From: Smittium culicis
Taxonomy: Eukaryota; Kickxellomycota; Harpellomycetes; Harpellales; Legeriomycetaceae
Length of the DNA stretch: 33,696 nucleotides
Assembly: GCA_001970855.1 (NCBI GenBank)
Contig: LSSN01000083.1
Span: 1-33,696 of the forward strand
Direction of reading: 5' to 3'
The position numbers and the translations under genes were made by a program. The notes under the pieces are model-generated. The model ran no database searches. It worked only from the letters and a program-made list of their open reading frames with translations, and was not told the origin of the DNA. Positions 13,201 through 21,429 of the stretch are shown piece by piece (the first letter of the stretch is position 1; each line of letters starts with the position of its first letter).

Positions 13201-14479
13201 AAATGAATTTGTCAACTGGCTATAATACATAAAATAAAACCGTCCAGATAAAAAATTTTACATTCTTATTATATAGTACAGCTTAACCGTAGATAATTAT
13301 AAATCTACCATATGCTAGAATTACACCGCAAAAAAATCATTTAAAATGATTAAAAATTAAATAAAGAACTTTAAAATTTTAACAAGATAAAAATTTGATT
13401 TTAGCTTAAAAATCAATTCAAATTATAAACCCTTTAAATCATAAACCCTTGAAAATTTTTTAAATTTGTACATAATAAGAACTTAATTTATTCTCTATAT
13501 ATTTTTATAAATACTAGTTTAAACTTCAAAGCACCCTTTAGAAAATTCATAAAATATAAATTATATATATAATGTATAATTTATTAAATCCTTAATATAA
13601 AATAAAGGTAGAAGCATGTTATTAACTACCAAAAGTATAATAAAATAACTCAGAGTGATATTGAGATGCGTATATGAGAATTTCGCAAATCTGTTACCTT
13701 AATATAAACATCATATAAAAACTAAATAATGATAGCTATTTTCAACTTATTACCTAACGCTTTTAATTAAACGATAATATTAATAATCTAAAATATATTG
13801 TTTTAAATAAGTTCAATATCAAAGATAAATTTATTTTAAATAATCATTATATTGACAAATGAGAGTATTGAGTTAGTATTTAACATAATGTCTTTTAAAG
13901 CGACTTTCGATTTTTTAATACGAAAAACTAATTTTTTCTTTTTGAGTTTTGAATTTACACTTAATCTGACAAAAATCTATCACACTATTAATTTTAAACA
14001 TTAAAATTTTATACATTATATTTTTTGAACACAAAGTTATTCCTTAGATTTCAGTGAATAAAAAATATGAATATAGAAGATAAAGTTTATTCATAGATTA
14101 TATAAGGGAAAAAAGTTAAATAATTATTTGAATAATAAAACATAGAGTCTAAAATTAAGTTATTAAAAATTTTAGTTTTAGGCGGAGTACTGGGAATAAT
14201 CCGGTATTTTTGTAATTTTTTTCAGCTAAATAATTAACAAATAAATAATCTTGCAAATAAATAAAGTGCAAAAATTTTTATTTTAAATAATCATCCTATA
14301 AAATAGCTATTTTAGCAATCTAAAAAACGATACATATTCAACGATAACTAGTTAAGCATCAAGCTATAATATCTGAATTATTTTTCTTTTTTCTCAGTGA
14401 GTTTATTAAACATAATTTAAAAGTATACTAAAAACTATTAAAAACTATTTAAAAAGTTAAAAAAATATTAAAAAAATAA

Positions 14480-15000
14480 TTTTTCAACCGACTGCCCTCC
14501 GCCGCTCTAGCAGCTCCATACCCGTTGGGCATATTTTCAAAGGGGCTGGTGAATCACTTATACTTTGCTGTTTAAGTGCTCTGAGCACACGGATGCCGTT
14601 CAAGAACTTTCAGTTTCCAGCTCAAATTTTTGACCGGTTGTGCCAGATCGAAGTTGTATTGAAGGCTGTTAAGACTCCCCCCCTAGGATTTTTCCAACTA
14701 GATCCAACCAGGCTTCGTTGAAATTCGAAAGTAAAAATTTTTCGTCAGAGCAGATCGGCGTCGGTATGAACCGGCCGATCGTCGTTGATCGGTGATTTTT
14801 CCACCGGCTGCAGTATAGAAGTGTGTGTTCGACCGTCTCTGGCACACACAAGTTTCAGCAAGGGCAAAAAATATTAAATTTTTGGTCGACGATTTTAATG
14901 CTCGACAAGCGCTGGGCAGTTCGGAATGTGCCCATATGTATTAACTCAATGCCCTGAAGTCTTTGGGAGCGCTTTTTTTATAGTTTCGCCAGGTGAACCC
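14480..15000 (-). mobile_element. LINE (non-LTR retrotransposon) 3' end with zinc-binding C-terminus, decayed
   Basis: Read on the minus strand, the sequence gives QGIELIHMGTFRTAQRL, then FNIFCPC, an in-frame TGA, then NLCVPETVEHTLLYCSRW, and continues to a stop at 14669-14671. The C-x2-C ... E-x-x-E-H-x4-C-x-R-W pattern is typical of the zinc-binding segment after reverse transcriptase in LINE ORF2 proteins (zf-RVT type). The copy at 20945-21425 has TGC where this one has TGA. GC is far above the neighbourhood. The element's 3' end lies near 14480, where both copies end in GTTGAAAAAT. The left part of this element is repeated across the sequence gap. Confidence 0.75.
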
Positions 15001-15085
15001 AAGGCACCAGAAAAAGCAAATATCAGGTAAGATTTAAATTTTTTATAAATTCTCTAATCCTATTGAATTGATCAAGAAAAAATTT

Positions 15086-15268
15086 CTATGAGAGAGTTTT
15101 TTCCAATATTTGGTGTTTTGCGTAGATTTTGGCGAGTTTGGTGGCCACAATTTTGGCCATCATTTTCGCCAGTGTGGGGATCGTGAAAGTATCCAAGAAG
15201 TAAAAATATTCCAAACAAATACTATAAAGCCTAAAGCTTGTTACTTTTTGGACTAAATAAAATTTCAC
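15086..15268 (-). pseudogene. LINE reverse-transcriptase N-terminal fragment
   Basis: The 60-codon minus-strand frame includes FTIPTLAKMMAKIVATKLAK followed by IYAKHQILEKTLS. This resembles the start of non-LTR RT domains, where a ...LP-T-x-x-K-x-x-x-K-I-x-A-x-R-L helix is followed by H-x-I-L-S. The central RT with its catalytic aspartates is missing between here and the zinc finger at 14670-14990, so the copy is internally deleted or rearranged. The same 60-codon frame recurs at 16038-16220 because of the contig-end duplication. Confidence 0.45.
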
Positions 15269-15485
15269 ACAAACCCCTGCTAATCTAATTTAATAAGCCA
15301 AATATTATTTACCAATATAAGAGATATTTATTTAGTACTAATAGCACAAATATTTATTAAATTATATGGGAAATCAGTTTTCTTTCAACAAAAATAGTTT
15401 TTAATGAGTAATAGCGATATAAAAAATAAAACCAAGAAAATATGTTATATGAAGTTTATTGATAAATTTTAATGTTTTAAATGAA

Positions 15486-15604
15486 TTATTTTTGAGCGTC
15501 AAGTCTTTTCTTCAAGTTTGATAGAGCAGTCCAGATGTCATCCTCTGAGTCGAAAGATTTCTTGAATGAAGGAAGTTCAAATAAGGTTTTTTTCCACTTG
15601 ACAA
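15486..15604 (-). pseudogene. Partial glutathione S-transferase 3' end (assembly duplicate)
   Basis: The C-terminal 39 codons plus stop of the gene at 16438-17121 are repeated here with the same sequence (ending NLKKRLDAQK), then cut by the N run. It is part of the 749 bp duplicated segment. It should not be counted as a second gene or as a fusion with the LINE-derived frame on the other side of the gap. Confidence 0.85.
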
Positions 15605-15807
15605 NNNNNNNNNNNNNNNNNNNNNNNNNNNNNNNNNNNNNNNNNNNNNNNNNNNNNNNNNNNNNNNNNNNNNNNNNNNNNNNNNNNNNNNNNNNNNNNN
15701 NNNNNNNNNNNNNNNNNNNNNNNNNNNNNNNNNNNNNNNNNNNNNNNNNNNNNNNNNNNNNNNNNNNNNNNNNNNNNNNNNNNNNNNNNNNNNNNNNNNN
15801 NNNNNNN
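15605..15807. other. Assembly gap, 203 Ns
   Basis: This is an unbroken run of N between the two copies of the 749 bp duplicated segment. Any reading frame crossing it is meaningless. Confidence 0.99.
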
Positions 15808-16556
15808 CAGCAAGGGCAAAAAATATTAAATTTTTGGTCGACGATTTTAATGCTCGACAAGCGCTGGGCAGTTCGGAATGTGCCCATATGTATTAACTCA
15901 ATGCCCTGAAGTCTTTGGGAGCGCTTTTTTTATAGTTTCGCCAGGTGAACCCAAGGCACCAGAAAAAGCAAATATCAGGTAAGATTTAAATTTTTTATAA
16001 ATTCTCTAATCCTATTGAATTGATCAAGAAAAAATTTCTATGAGAGAGTTTTTTCCAATATTTGGTGTTTTGCGTAGATTTTGGCGAGTTTGGTGGCCAC
16101 AATTTTGGCCATCATTTTCGCCAGTGTGGGGATCGTGAAAGTATCCAAGAAGTAAAAATATTCCAAACAAATACTATAAAGCCTAAAGCTTGTTACTTTT
16201 TGGACTAAATAAAATTTCACACAAACCCCTGCTAATCTAATTTAATAAGTCAAATATTATTTACCAATATAAGAGATATTTATTTAGTACTAATAGCACA
16301 AATATTTATTAAATTATATGGGAAATCAGTTTTCTTTCAACAAAAATAGTTTTTAATGAGTAATAGCGATATAAAAAATAAAACCAAGAAAATATGTTAT
16401 ATGAAGTTTATTGATAAATTTTAATGTTTTAAATGAATTATTTTTGAGCGTCAAGTCTTTTCTTCAAGTTTGATAGAGCAGTCCAGATGTCATCCTCTGA
16501 GTCGAAAGATTTCTTGAATGAAGGAAGTTCAAATAAGGTTTTTTTCCACTTGACAA
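15808..16556. repeat. 749 bp duplicated segment, right copy (contig start after the gap)
   Basis: This partner of 14856-15604 begins inside the LINE zinc-finger sequence (CAGCAAGGGC) immediately after the Ns and runs into the glutathione S-transferase gene. A contig breaking inside a dispersed repeat is expected. Confidence 0.93.
16407..16412 (-). terminator. AATAAA polyadenylation signal of the GST gene
   Basis: TTTATT on the plus strand reads AATAAA on the gene strand, about 26 bp past the stop codon. Confidence 0.5.
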
Positions 16557-17121
16557 ATCTTTCCAAACCAGTTTCATCTAGCGCAGGGAGACTGTGCTTT
16601 CTTACTCCAAGGTAATATCTTTGGATTAGTGGGAGTAGGTAAATATCGGCAATGGTGAGCGAATCACCGTGTACGTATACTCCATCGGGATTGGTTTCCA
16701 GTAATTTTTCGTTAAGCTCTCTGATTCTGATTTGCATATCTTCTCTGACAGCTACTACTTCCTCAACTGGGCCAATCATGATTTTATAATAGTTGGGCAT
16801 CACTTTTTTGTCAATATAATCCATTAGTTGGCGGGTATCGTATCTTTCGACATAGGTTTTTGGATATAATTTTTCGTTAATATCTGCGGCGTAATATACA
16901 ATGAATTGAGATTCAGTCAGGGCTTTTCCACCTGGAAGTCTGACAGCAGGTACTAATCCTTGAGGGTGGATTTGAGAGTACCAATCAGGTTTGTTGAATA
17001 GATCAACAAAAACGTCTTCGTAGTCAATTTCAGCTTCAGTCATAGCAATTACAGCTCTTTGAGCAAAAGGACATATTCTTGAAGAGTAGAGCGTTGGTTT
17101 ATCAGGGTTGAATTGTGCCAT
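16438..17121 (-). CDS. Glutathione S-transferase, Cys-type (omega/lambda-like)
   Basis: Single-exon gene, 227 residues. The N-terminal thioredoxin-fold domain (about residues 8-85) has a YSSRICPFAQRA motif with Cys17 in CPFA, the catalytic position of omega-type GSTs. It also has the cis-proline motif LVPAV (Pro58) and Glu70-Ser71, which bind the glutamyl part of glutathione. The helical C-terminal domain (about 95-220) has the T-I-A-D N-capping box at 156-159. The length is usual for the family. A catalytic Cys rather than Tyr or Ser suggests thiol transfer, dehydroascorbate-type reduction or deglutathionylation in the cytosol; that is inferred from the family. The ATG at 17121 gives a normal family N-terminus, and no targeting peptide is seen. 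A TATA box lies about 105 bp upstream and an AATAAA about 26 bp after the stop. The 3' end is duplicated left of the N gap. Confidence 0.93.
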   Translation of the reverse strand: MAQFNPDKPTLYSSRICPFAQRAVIAMTEAEIDYEDVFVDLFNKPDWYSQIHPQGLVPAVRLPGGKALTESQFIVYYAADINEKLYPKTYVERYDTRQLMDYIDKKVMPNYYKIMIGPVEEVVAVREDMQIRIRELNEKLLETNPDGVYVHGDSLTIADIYLLPLIQRYYLGVRKHSLPALDETGLERFVKWKKTLFELPSFKKSFDSEDDIWTALSNLKKRLDAQK

Positions 17122-17224
17122 TTTTATATTTTGGTTTGTAAGTTAATATAAAATACTTGTTTATTTGCGTATTTGGTTTAAGAAATCTGATGGTTTTTGA
17201 ATTTAAAATATGGAAATTAGATCT

Positions 17225-17232
17225 TATTTATA
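17225..17232 (-). promoter_or_regulatory. TATA box of the GST gene
   Basis: The minus strand reads TATAAATA, about 105 bp upstream of the GST start codon, a normal fungal distance. Confidence 0.5.
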
Positions 17233-17239
17233 CTTTTAT

Positions 17240-17839
17240 CACAAGTACAATTATAATAGTATAATTTGTTTTCATCAAAATTTTCCACTTTATTAATATA
17301 GCTTCTCTTTCATCGGTATAACTTGTAAGATAGTTAGTCTCGTTGGTTCGGTGGGTATTATTGCTCAATATATCTACCTGAAGGTATTTTATGACTGAAA
17401 TAATGACGCAATTTCCGGTCCCATAAATAAAATAAGTATTTATTATGTTTTTTTAAAAATAAGCATTTTTAATTAAATCCGGATTAAAAAAATATCTACT
17501 GCGCAGGTAGCAGTTAAAAATTGTTAGATGTAATACTGCTTATTAATTGCCAATATAAAAAATACAACGAGGATGGAAATGGTAAACAAATATAATTTCT
17601 AAATTTTATAATATACGGGAGGCACTTCTATTGAATCTTTTGTATTTTTCGCATTTTATCAGCTTTTTTAATTTTTTTATTGTAAATCGTTGACAAATTA
17701 ATTGGTCAGCTCATTAAATACTGATAATGGCTCTATGCTAGCAAATAGACTACGAGGTAAAAAAATCCATTTGTCATAAATTTCTCGAATAGTTTGTAAT
17801 TTTGCCCCAATAAAAAGAGTGTTTTAACTTTTCAGATTA
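17240..17839. other. AT-rich spacer between the GST gene and the MITE cluster
   Basis: No gene is seen. There is a small hairpin-like repeat near 17420-17446 (CATAAATA and TATTTATTATG arms) and an imperfect palindrome around TGCGCA near 17497-17511. Their function is unknown. Confidence 0.4.
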
Positions 17840-18033
17840 TTAACCCTTTTCTGAGCCATTGAATGTTTCTGTTCTACCAAATAAAGCAAGCAGGGTTCAA
17901 TTAAAATAATTAATCTCAGAGACTGAAAAAATTATTTGCATATTATACAACAGCAAATAATATAATTTTTTACAAATCCTTAGTTAATCAATTAATTCAT
18001 ATTTTTATAGAGTGTTGGATGGGAAAGGGTTAA
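17840..18033 (-). mobile_element. MITE-like element, family A (194 bp), both TTAA ends intact
   Basis: The left end is TTAACCCTTTTCTGAGCC and the right end is GGATGGGAAAGGGTTAA, in reverse orientation relative to the copies at 4427 and 18420. This is the best-preserved pair of ends in the window: TTAA on both sides followed by CCCTTT inverted repeats. No coding capacity is present. Confidence 0.85.
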
Positions 18034-18251
18034 AATGTTTATGGGATTATATCTAATTTACTAGATCCAACTAACTTTTGTCTCTATACACGAGGCTCTA
18101 GTGTATCAAATATTTTATTATATATCTGAGGTTCTTAGGCGAAGCGGAGATTTTTTTCTAGGAAATCACATTTATAAATGTGGATTAGATTTATCTATTG
18201 GTTGATCCGGTAGTCCTATTTATTTTTTTTCGTGAAAAGTTTAAATTAATA

Positions 18252-18657
18252 TTATCCCTTTTCCGGGTAGTATACTATTTTTGATCTGCCAAATATAGCC
18301 ACCAGTAATCAATTGATACTATTTATTTTTGGTACTGTAAAAAAGATTGATTTAGTGAATATTAACAGCAAGCGATATAATTTATTTTAATATGTATGCG
18401 AATCAGGAAATTCATTTTTTTAACCCTTTCCCGTCCAACACTCTTTAAAAAAAATCGATTATATGATTGTTTATGGTTTATGGTTTATAAGCAAATTTTT
18501 ATTTGTAGTTTTTATACAATAAACTAATAATTGCTAAGACTTCGGAATTAAAGTATTTAAATTGAATGTTGTTGGCTATATCTGGTGGGTCAAAAATAGT
18601 CTACCGCCCACGAAAAGGTTAAAGAGAGAGAGAGAGATCTGGATGGGAAAGGGTTAA
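18252..18657 (-). mobile_element. MITE-like element, family A, split by a nested copy
   Basis: The left part (18252-18419) starts TTATCCCTTTTCCGG and contains TTTTTGATCTGCCAAATATA. The right part (18623-18657) ends GGATGGGAAAGGGTTAA. The two parts plus one TTAA sum to about 207 bp, the family length. The interruption falls at an internal TTAA before the AAGAG tail, where other copies have the same TTTTTTAAAGAG context. The right part carries a short GA run not seen in other copies. Confidence 0.8.
18420..18622 (+). mobile_element. MITE-like element, family A (203 bp), inserted into another copy
   Basis: The left end is TTAACCCTTTCCCGTCCAAC and the right end is CTACCGCCCACGAAAAGGTTAA, bounded by TTAA on both sides. 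It has the opposite orientation to the copy it interrupts (18252-18657). Confidence 0.85.
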
Positions 18658-18868
18658 TTAGTATTAGAAAATGATATCAAATTAAATACCTAATGCAACC
18701 AAAAATTTATTTAACCATCAATTCCAAATAAAATAACAGAGAAAATAAAGCTCCGTTTTCCCAAGACTTCTCTTATAAATATTGGAAAACCTGAACATTC
18801 AAAAATTGAATAACTCGAAAAAAATTTAAACCGAAGCGCAGTTTTTTTTTTTTTTTTGGATTTTTTAA

Positions 18869-19065
18869 TTTACCCGTTTCTGTCCAATAATTTTTAAACA
18901 AATGAATTCAATGATTCACTGGAGATTTATTATTAGTGTTTTTGTTTACGTCTATCCCGCAACGATACCAACAATTAAATGAATCTCTGGGTTAATTTAT
19001 ATCTATAGAACACAGTTGATTATATTTGATAGATCATAAGCCTACCGCCCTGTAAATGGGAAATA
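18869..19065 (+). mobile_element. MITE-like element, family A, diverged copy
   Basis: The left end TTTACCCGTTTCTGTCCAAT and the right part (TTTGATAGATCATAAGCCTA then CCGCCC) align with the other copies but with many substitutions. This is an older insertion. A short AGTGCTGGATGG string just after it (about 19075) resembles the tail of yet another reverse copy. Confidence 0.6.
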
Positions 19066-19927
19066 AATTTTTCTAGTGCTGGATGGCCAATTTTGCAAGT
19101 AAAAAGACCTCTCCTAACTTAGTTCAACGAGATAAAATATTGCAATAATATTAGTGATTTTCAAACTTTTCTTTAGCTTTAATGGTAATTTTTTATACAT
19201 AAAGCTAATTATGAGTAAAGACATGAAGATATTCTTTCGAATTTTTTTTCAAACCGCTTTTAATCTTATCTAGTAATAAAAATACAAATAAAAGATTCAT
19301 ACGCTAAGCTATTTATCAGTACAAAAATTAAATCTATGTCTATTTTAAGTGGGCATCAATTACTATTTTAGCTAACTCTCTGAGGCCTGAAAAATACAAG
19401 TAAATGGTGTAAACCAATAATAAAAAAGTATCTTGTGTTATATTTTCATCATCAGCGTGTACTTTAATTGAAAAAACCTACAACAAATAATATACCATTT
19501 CATTAGAAAAACAAAATTTTTACAATAAAAAAAGATAATAGTAATCGATTTATAATTTTCATACAAGTTACTGGCAACTAATTATTTTATCTCCAGAATA
19601 ATTTCCACAGGAACAGGAAAAAACTTATGCTATCTTTTTAATTAGCTACCCTATTGATTACTAATCATCTCAAAGTTTTCGAGTTTCAATCACTAATAAA
19701 TAACAATTCTTTAAAAAATTAATTTTTTTTCTCTAAAAATATATTGATACCTTGTATTTAAGATAATGTTACGAAATGTAAACTATTAATATATTTTCAT
19801 CTAAAAAAAAGGAAATTGAATACAGTATATCTCATATTATGATGACAAAGCTCTAACGCTTATAGATTTATGTCTATGAATCTATTTTTGAAATGATTTA
19901 AATTAATCTTTGATCAAAATCAGCGTC
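19066..19927. other. Intergenic region upstream of the secreted-protein gene
   Basis: AT-rich. Apart from the short MITE-like tail near 19075, I see no gene or repeat in it. Confidence 0.45.
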
Positions 19928-19935
19928 TATATAAG
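19928..19935 (+). promoter_or_regulatory. TATA box of the small secreted protein gene
   Basis: TATATAAG lies about 125 bp before the start codon at 20057. Confidence 0.55.
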
Positions 19936-20056
19936 AGGAGATATTTACTCATTATTTTATATCAACAAGCTTTATATTCAAATTAATATACTAATATCAA
20001 AAACTAAATTTTGATAATAATTAAAAGTTATAAACAAAATAAAAATAGAACAAAAA

Positions 20057-20422
20057 ATGAAATATATTACTATTCTATCAGCTCTTTTTGCTACCGCCCA
20101 GGCAAAATTAGTACACATTGTGACTACTTATAAAACTCCTATAATAGCAGACATGATGGGTGTTAATGCAACAGGACCATTCGAAATAGGCTTATATACT
20201 ACAAATTGCGAACTTATAGAAAAATACATTGGGAACGTAACGCACTACAACGAAAATGTTGGATGGATAATTGAAACAGACATTGGTGGCGGATATTATG
20301 ATCAAACCTCTTACAACAAAAATGAAAATACATATTTCGGTAATTTAAGAATTTACAGCGACCCTTCATATAGCCAACCACTTGAAGTCATTGTAGTAGA
20401 CGCATGCTCACATGTCTTGTAA
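20057..20422 (+). CDS. Small predicted secreted protein, family unknown
   Basis: 121 residues. Residues 1-16 (MKYITILSALFATAQA) form a typical signal peptide with an A-Q-A cleavage site, leaving a mature protein of about 105 residues. There are only two cysteines (Cys51 and Cys117), which could form one disulfide, and two N-glycosylation sequons (Asn37-Ala-Thr and Asn60-Val-Thr). No membrane segment follows the signal. The mature part alternates hydrophobic and polar residues and is rich in Tyr, Thr, Gly and Asn, which suggests a beta-rich fold. I do not recognise the family. The ATG has an A-rich context (AACAAAAAATG), a TATA box lies upstream and AATAAA signals lie downstream. The codon pattern is coherent and the frame is intact inside an otherwise decayed AT-rich region, which supports a real gene. 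The role, for example cell wall, adhesion or host contact, is open. Confidence 0.75.
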   Translation: MKYITILSALFATAQAKLVHIVTTYKTPIIADMMGVNATGPFEIGLYTTNCELIEKYIGNVTHYNENVGWIIETDIGGGYYDQTSYNKNENTYFGNLRIYSDPSYSQPLEVIVVDACSHVL

Positions 20423-20556
20423 ATTTGAGAGGTATCATATCTACTATCATAAAAATGACTAGAATTAATGGCTTTTTACTTCTATCGATTATTCAAATAT
20501 TTATAAGATTCATAATAGATTGGATTTTTTTTAAATGTATTAGAATTTTTGATTAG

Positions 20557-20650
20557 AATTTAAATAAAGAATTTGATTCCTTAAAAATATTTAAATAAAG
20601 TATTTGATTCCTTAAAATTACTTTAATAAAACATTTGAAAATTTGTATTC
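20557..20650 (+). repeat. 31 bp tandem repeat carrying AATAAA signals, 3' of the secreted-protein gene
   Basis: Units containing TAAATAAAGAATTTGATTCC start at 20561 and 20592, with a third diverged one near 20623 and a trace after it. Each carries an AATAAA, so the array may supply several polyadenylation signals for the gene ending at 20422, the first about 140 bp away. Confidence 0.6.
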
Positions 20651-20944
20651 ATTTTAGTAAAGAATTTAAAAACTTATTAGAATTTTTTAATAATTATTTG
20701 ATTTTAATGTAATAAATATACTAAAAATATATAATCTTAAAAATAAGAATCTTTTACCCTTTAAATGTATGGTAGTTCTTTCATGTTTATTTAAATATTT
20801 TTTAGATACGTGAGGTTGTTCAAAATGAGTCATATAAAATAAATATTATTATCAAATTTAAAATCTTATTCTCTTTAGACCTAAATTTTTTATTTACGCA
20901 AGAGCTAAAAAGAAAATTAATTAATAAATTGAGCTATTTATTGT

Positions 20945-21425
20945 TCATTGGGCAATTCGTATGGGACACATTCCGGACTACCCAGCACCAGTCGAGAATG
21001 AAAATCGTTTACCATAAATTTAAAAAATTTATCCCTGTTGCAACTTGTGTGTGCCTAAGACGGTCGAACACATACTTATGAGCTGCAGCCGGTAGCGAAA
21101 TCACCGATCATGGACGATCGGCCGGTTCATACCGACTTCGATCCGCTCTGACGAAAAAAATGAACCTTCTAATTTCAACGAAGCCTGGTTGGGGCTAGTT
21201 GGCAAAATCCTTGTGGGGGAGTTTAAACAGTCTTCAATGCAACTTCGATCTGGCACAGCTGGTCAAAATTTTGAGCTGGAAACAGAAATTTCTTTAACGG
21301 CATCCGTGTGCTCAGAGCACGTGTACTAGAAGTATAAGAGATTTAATAGCCCACTTGAACGAATTCCCAGAGGGTATGGGACTTCTAGAATGGCGGAGGG
21401 GAGTAGGTTGAAAAATACTTGGTAA
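20945..21425 (+). mobile_element. LINE 3' end with zinc-binding C-terminus, second copy
   Basis: The plus strand carries the same element as 14480-15000 in opposite orientation. The frame gives CCNLCVPKTVEHILMSCSR, a stop, then RNHRSWTIGRFIPTSIRSD and FNEAWLGLVGKILVGE, with another stop at 21328. The C-x2-C ... E-H-x4-C zinc pattern is intact here, but stops upstream and inside show that the copy is dead. The 3' end is near 21415-21425 (GTTGAAAAAT). GC content is well above the flanks. Confidence 0.75.
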
Positions 21426-21429
21426 AGTT

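Larger units (their letters stand above)
4626..14479. other. Extremely AT-rich gene desert, about 9.9 kb
   Basis: No credible gene is visible. Open frames longer than 60 codons are absent apart from low-complexity ones, and homopolymers of A and T are frequent. Two islands of less AT-extreme decayed coding sequence (6215-6600 and 7844-8250) and two simple or tandem repeats are listed separately. I see no tRNA, rRNA or recognisable mobile-element ends in the rest. Confidence 0.6.
14856..15604. repeat. 749 bp duplicated segment, left copy (contig end before the gap)
   Basis: This segment is the same as 15808-16556 at a constant offset of 952 bp. The only difference I found is C at 15298 versus T at 16250. 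It stops exactly at the first N, and its partner starts exactly at the last N. Two overlapping contig ends placed in order without merging would look like this, so one copy is very probably redundant. Confidence 0.93.

Noticed and set aside
15486..15909. Open frames crossing the N run on both strands, apparently joining the GST tail to a LINE-like peptide
   Set aside because: They exist only because Ns are read as open. The two ends are the duplicated contig ends, so the fusion is an artefact.
16038..16220. Second copy of the 60-codon LINE RT-like frame
   Set aside because: It is identical to 15086-15268 through the contig-end duplication and is not an independent feature.
17413..17517. Possible shortened MITE (TTCCGGTCCC start, CTACTGCGCAGG end)
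   Set aside because: Only a few bases agree with the family ends and no TTAA border is clear on the left.
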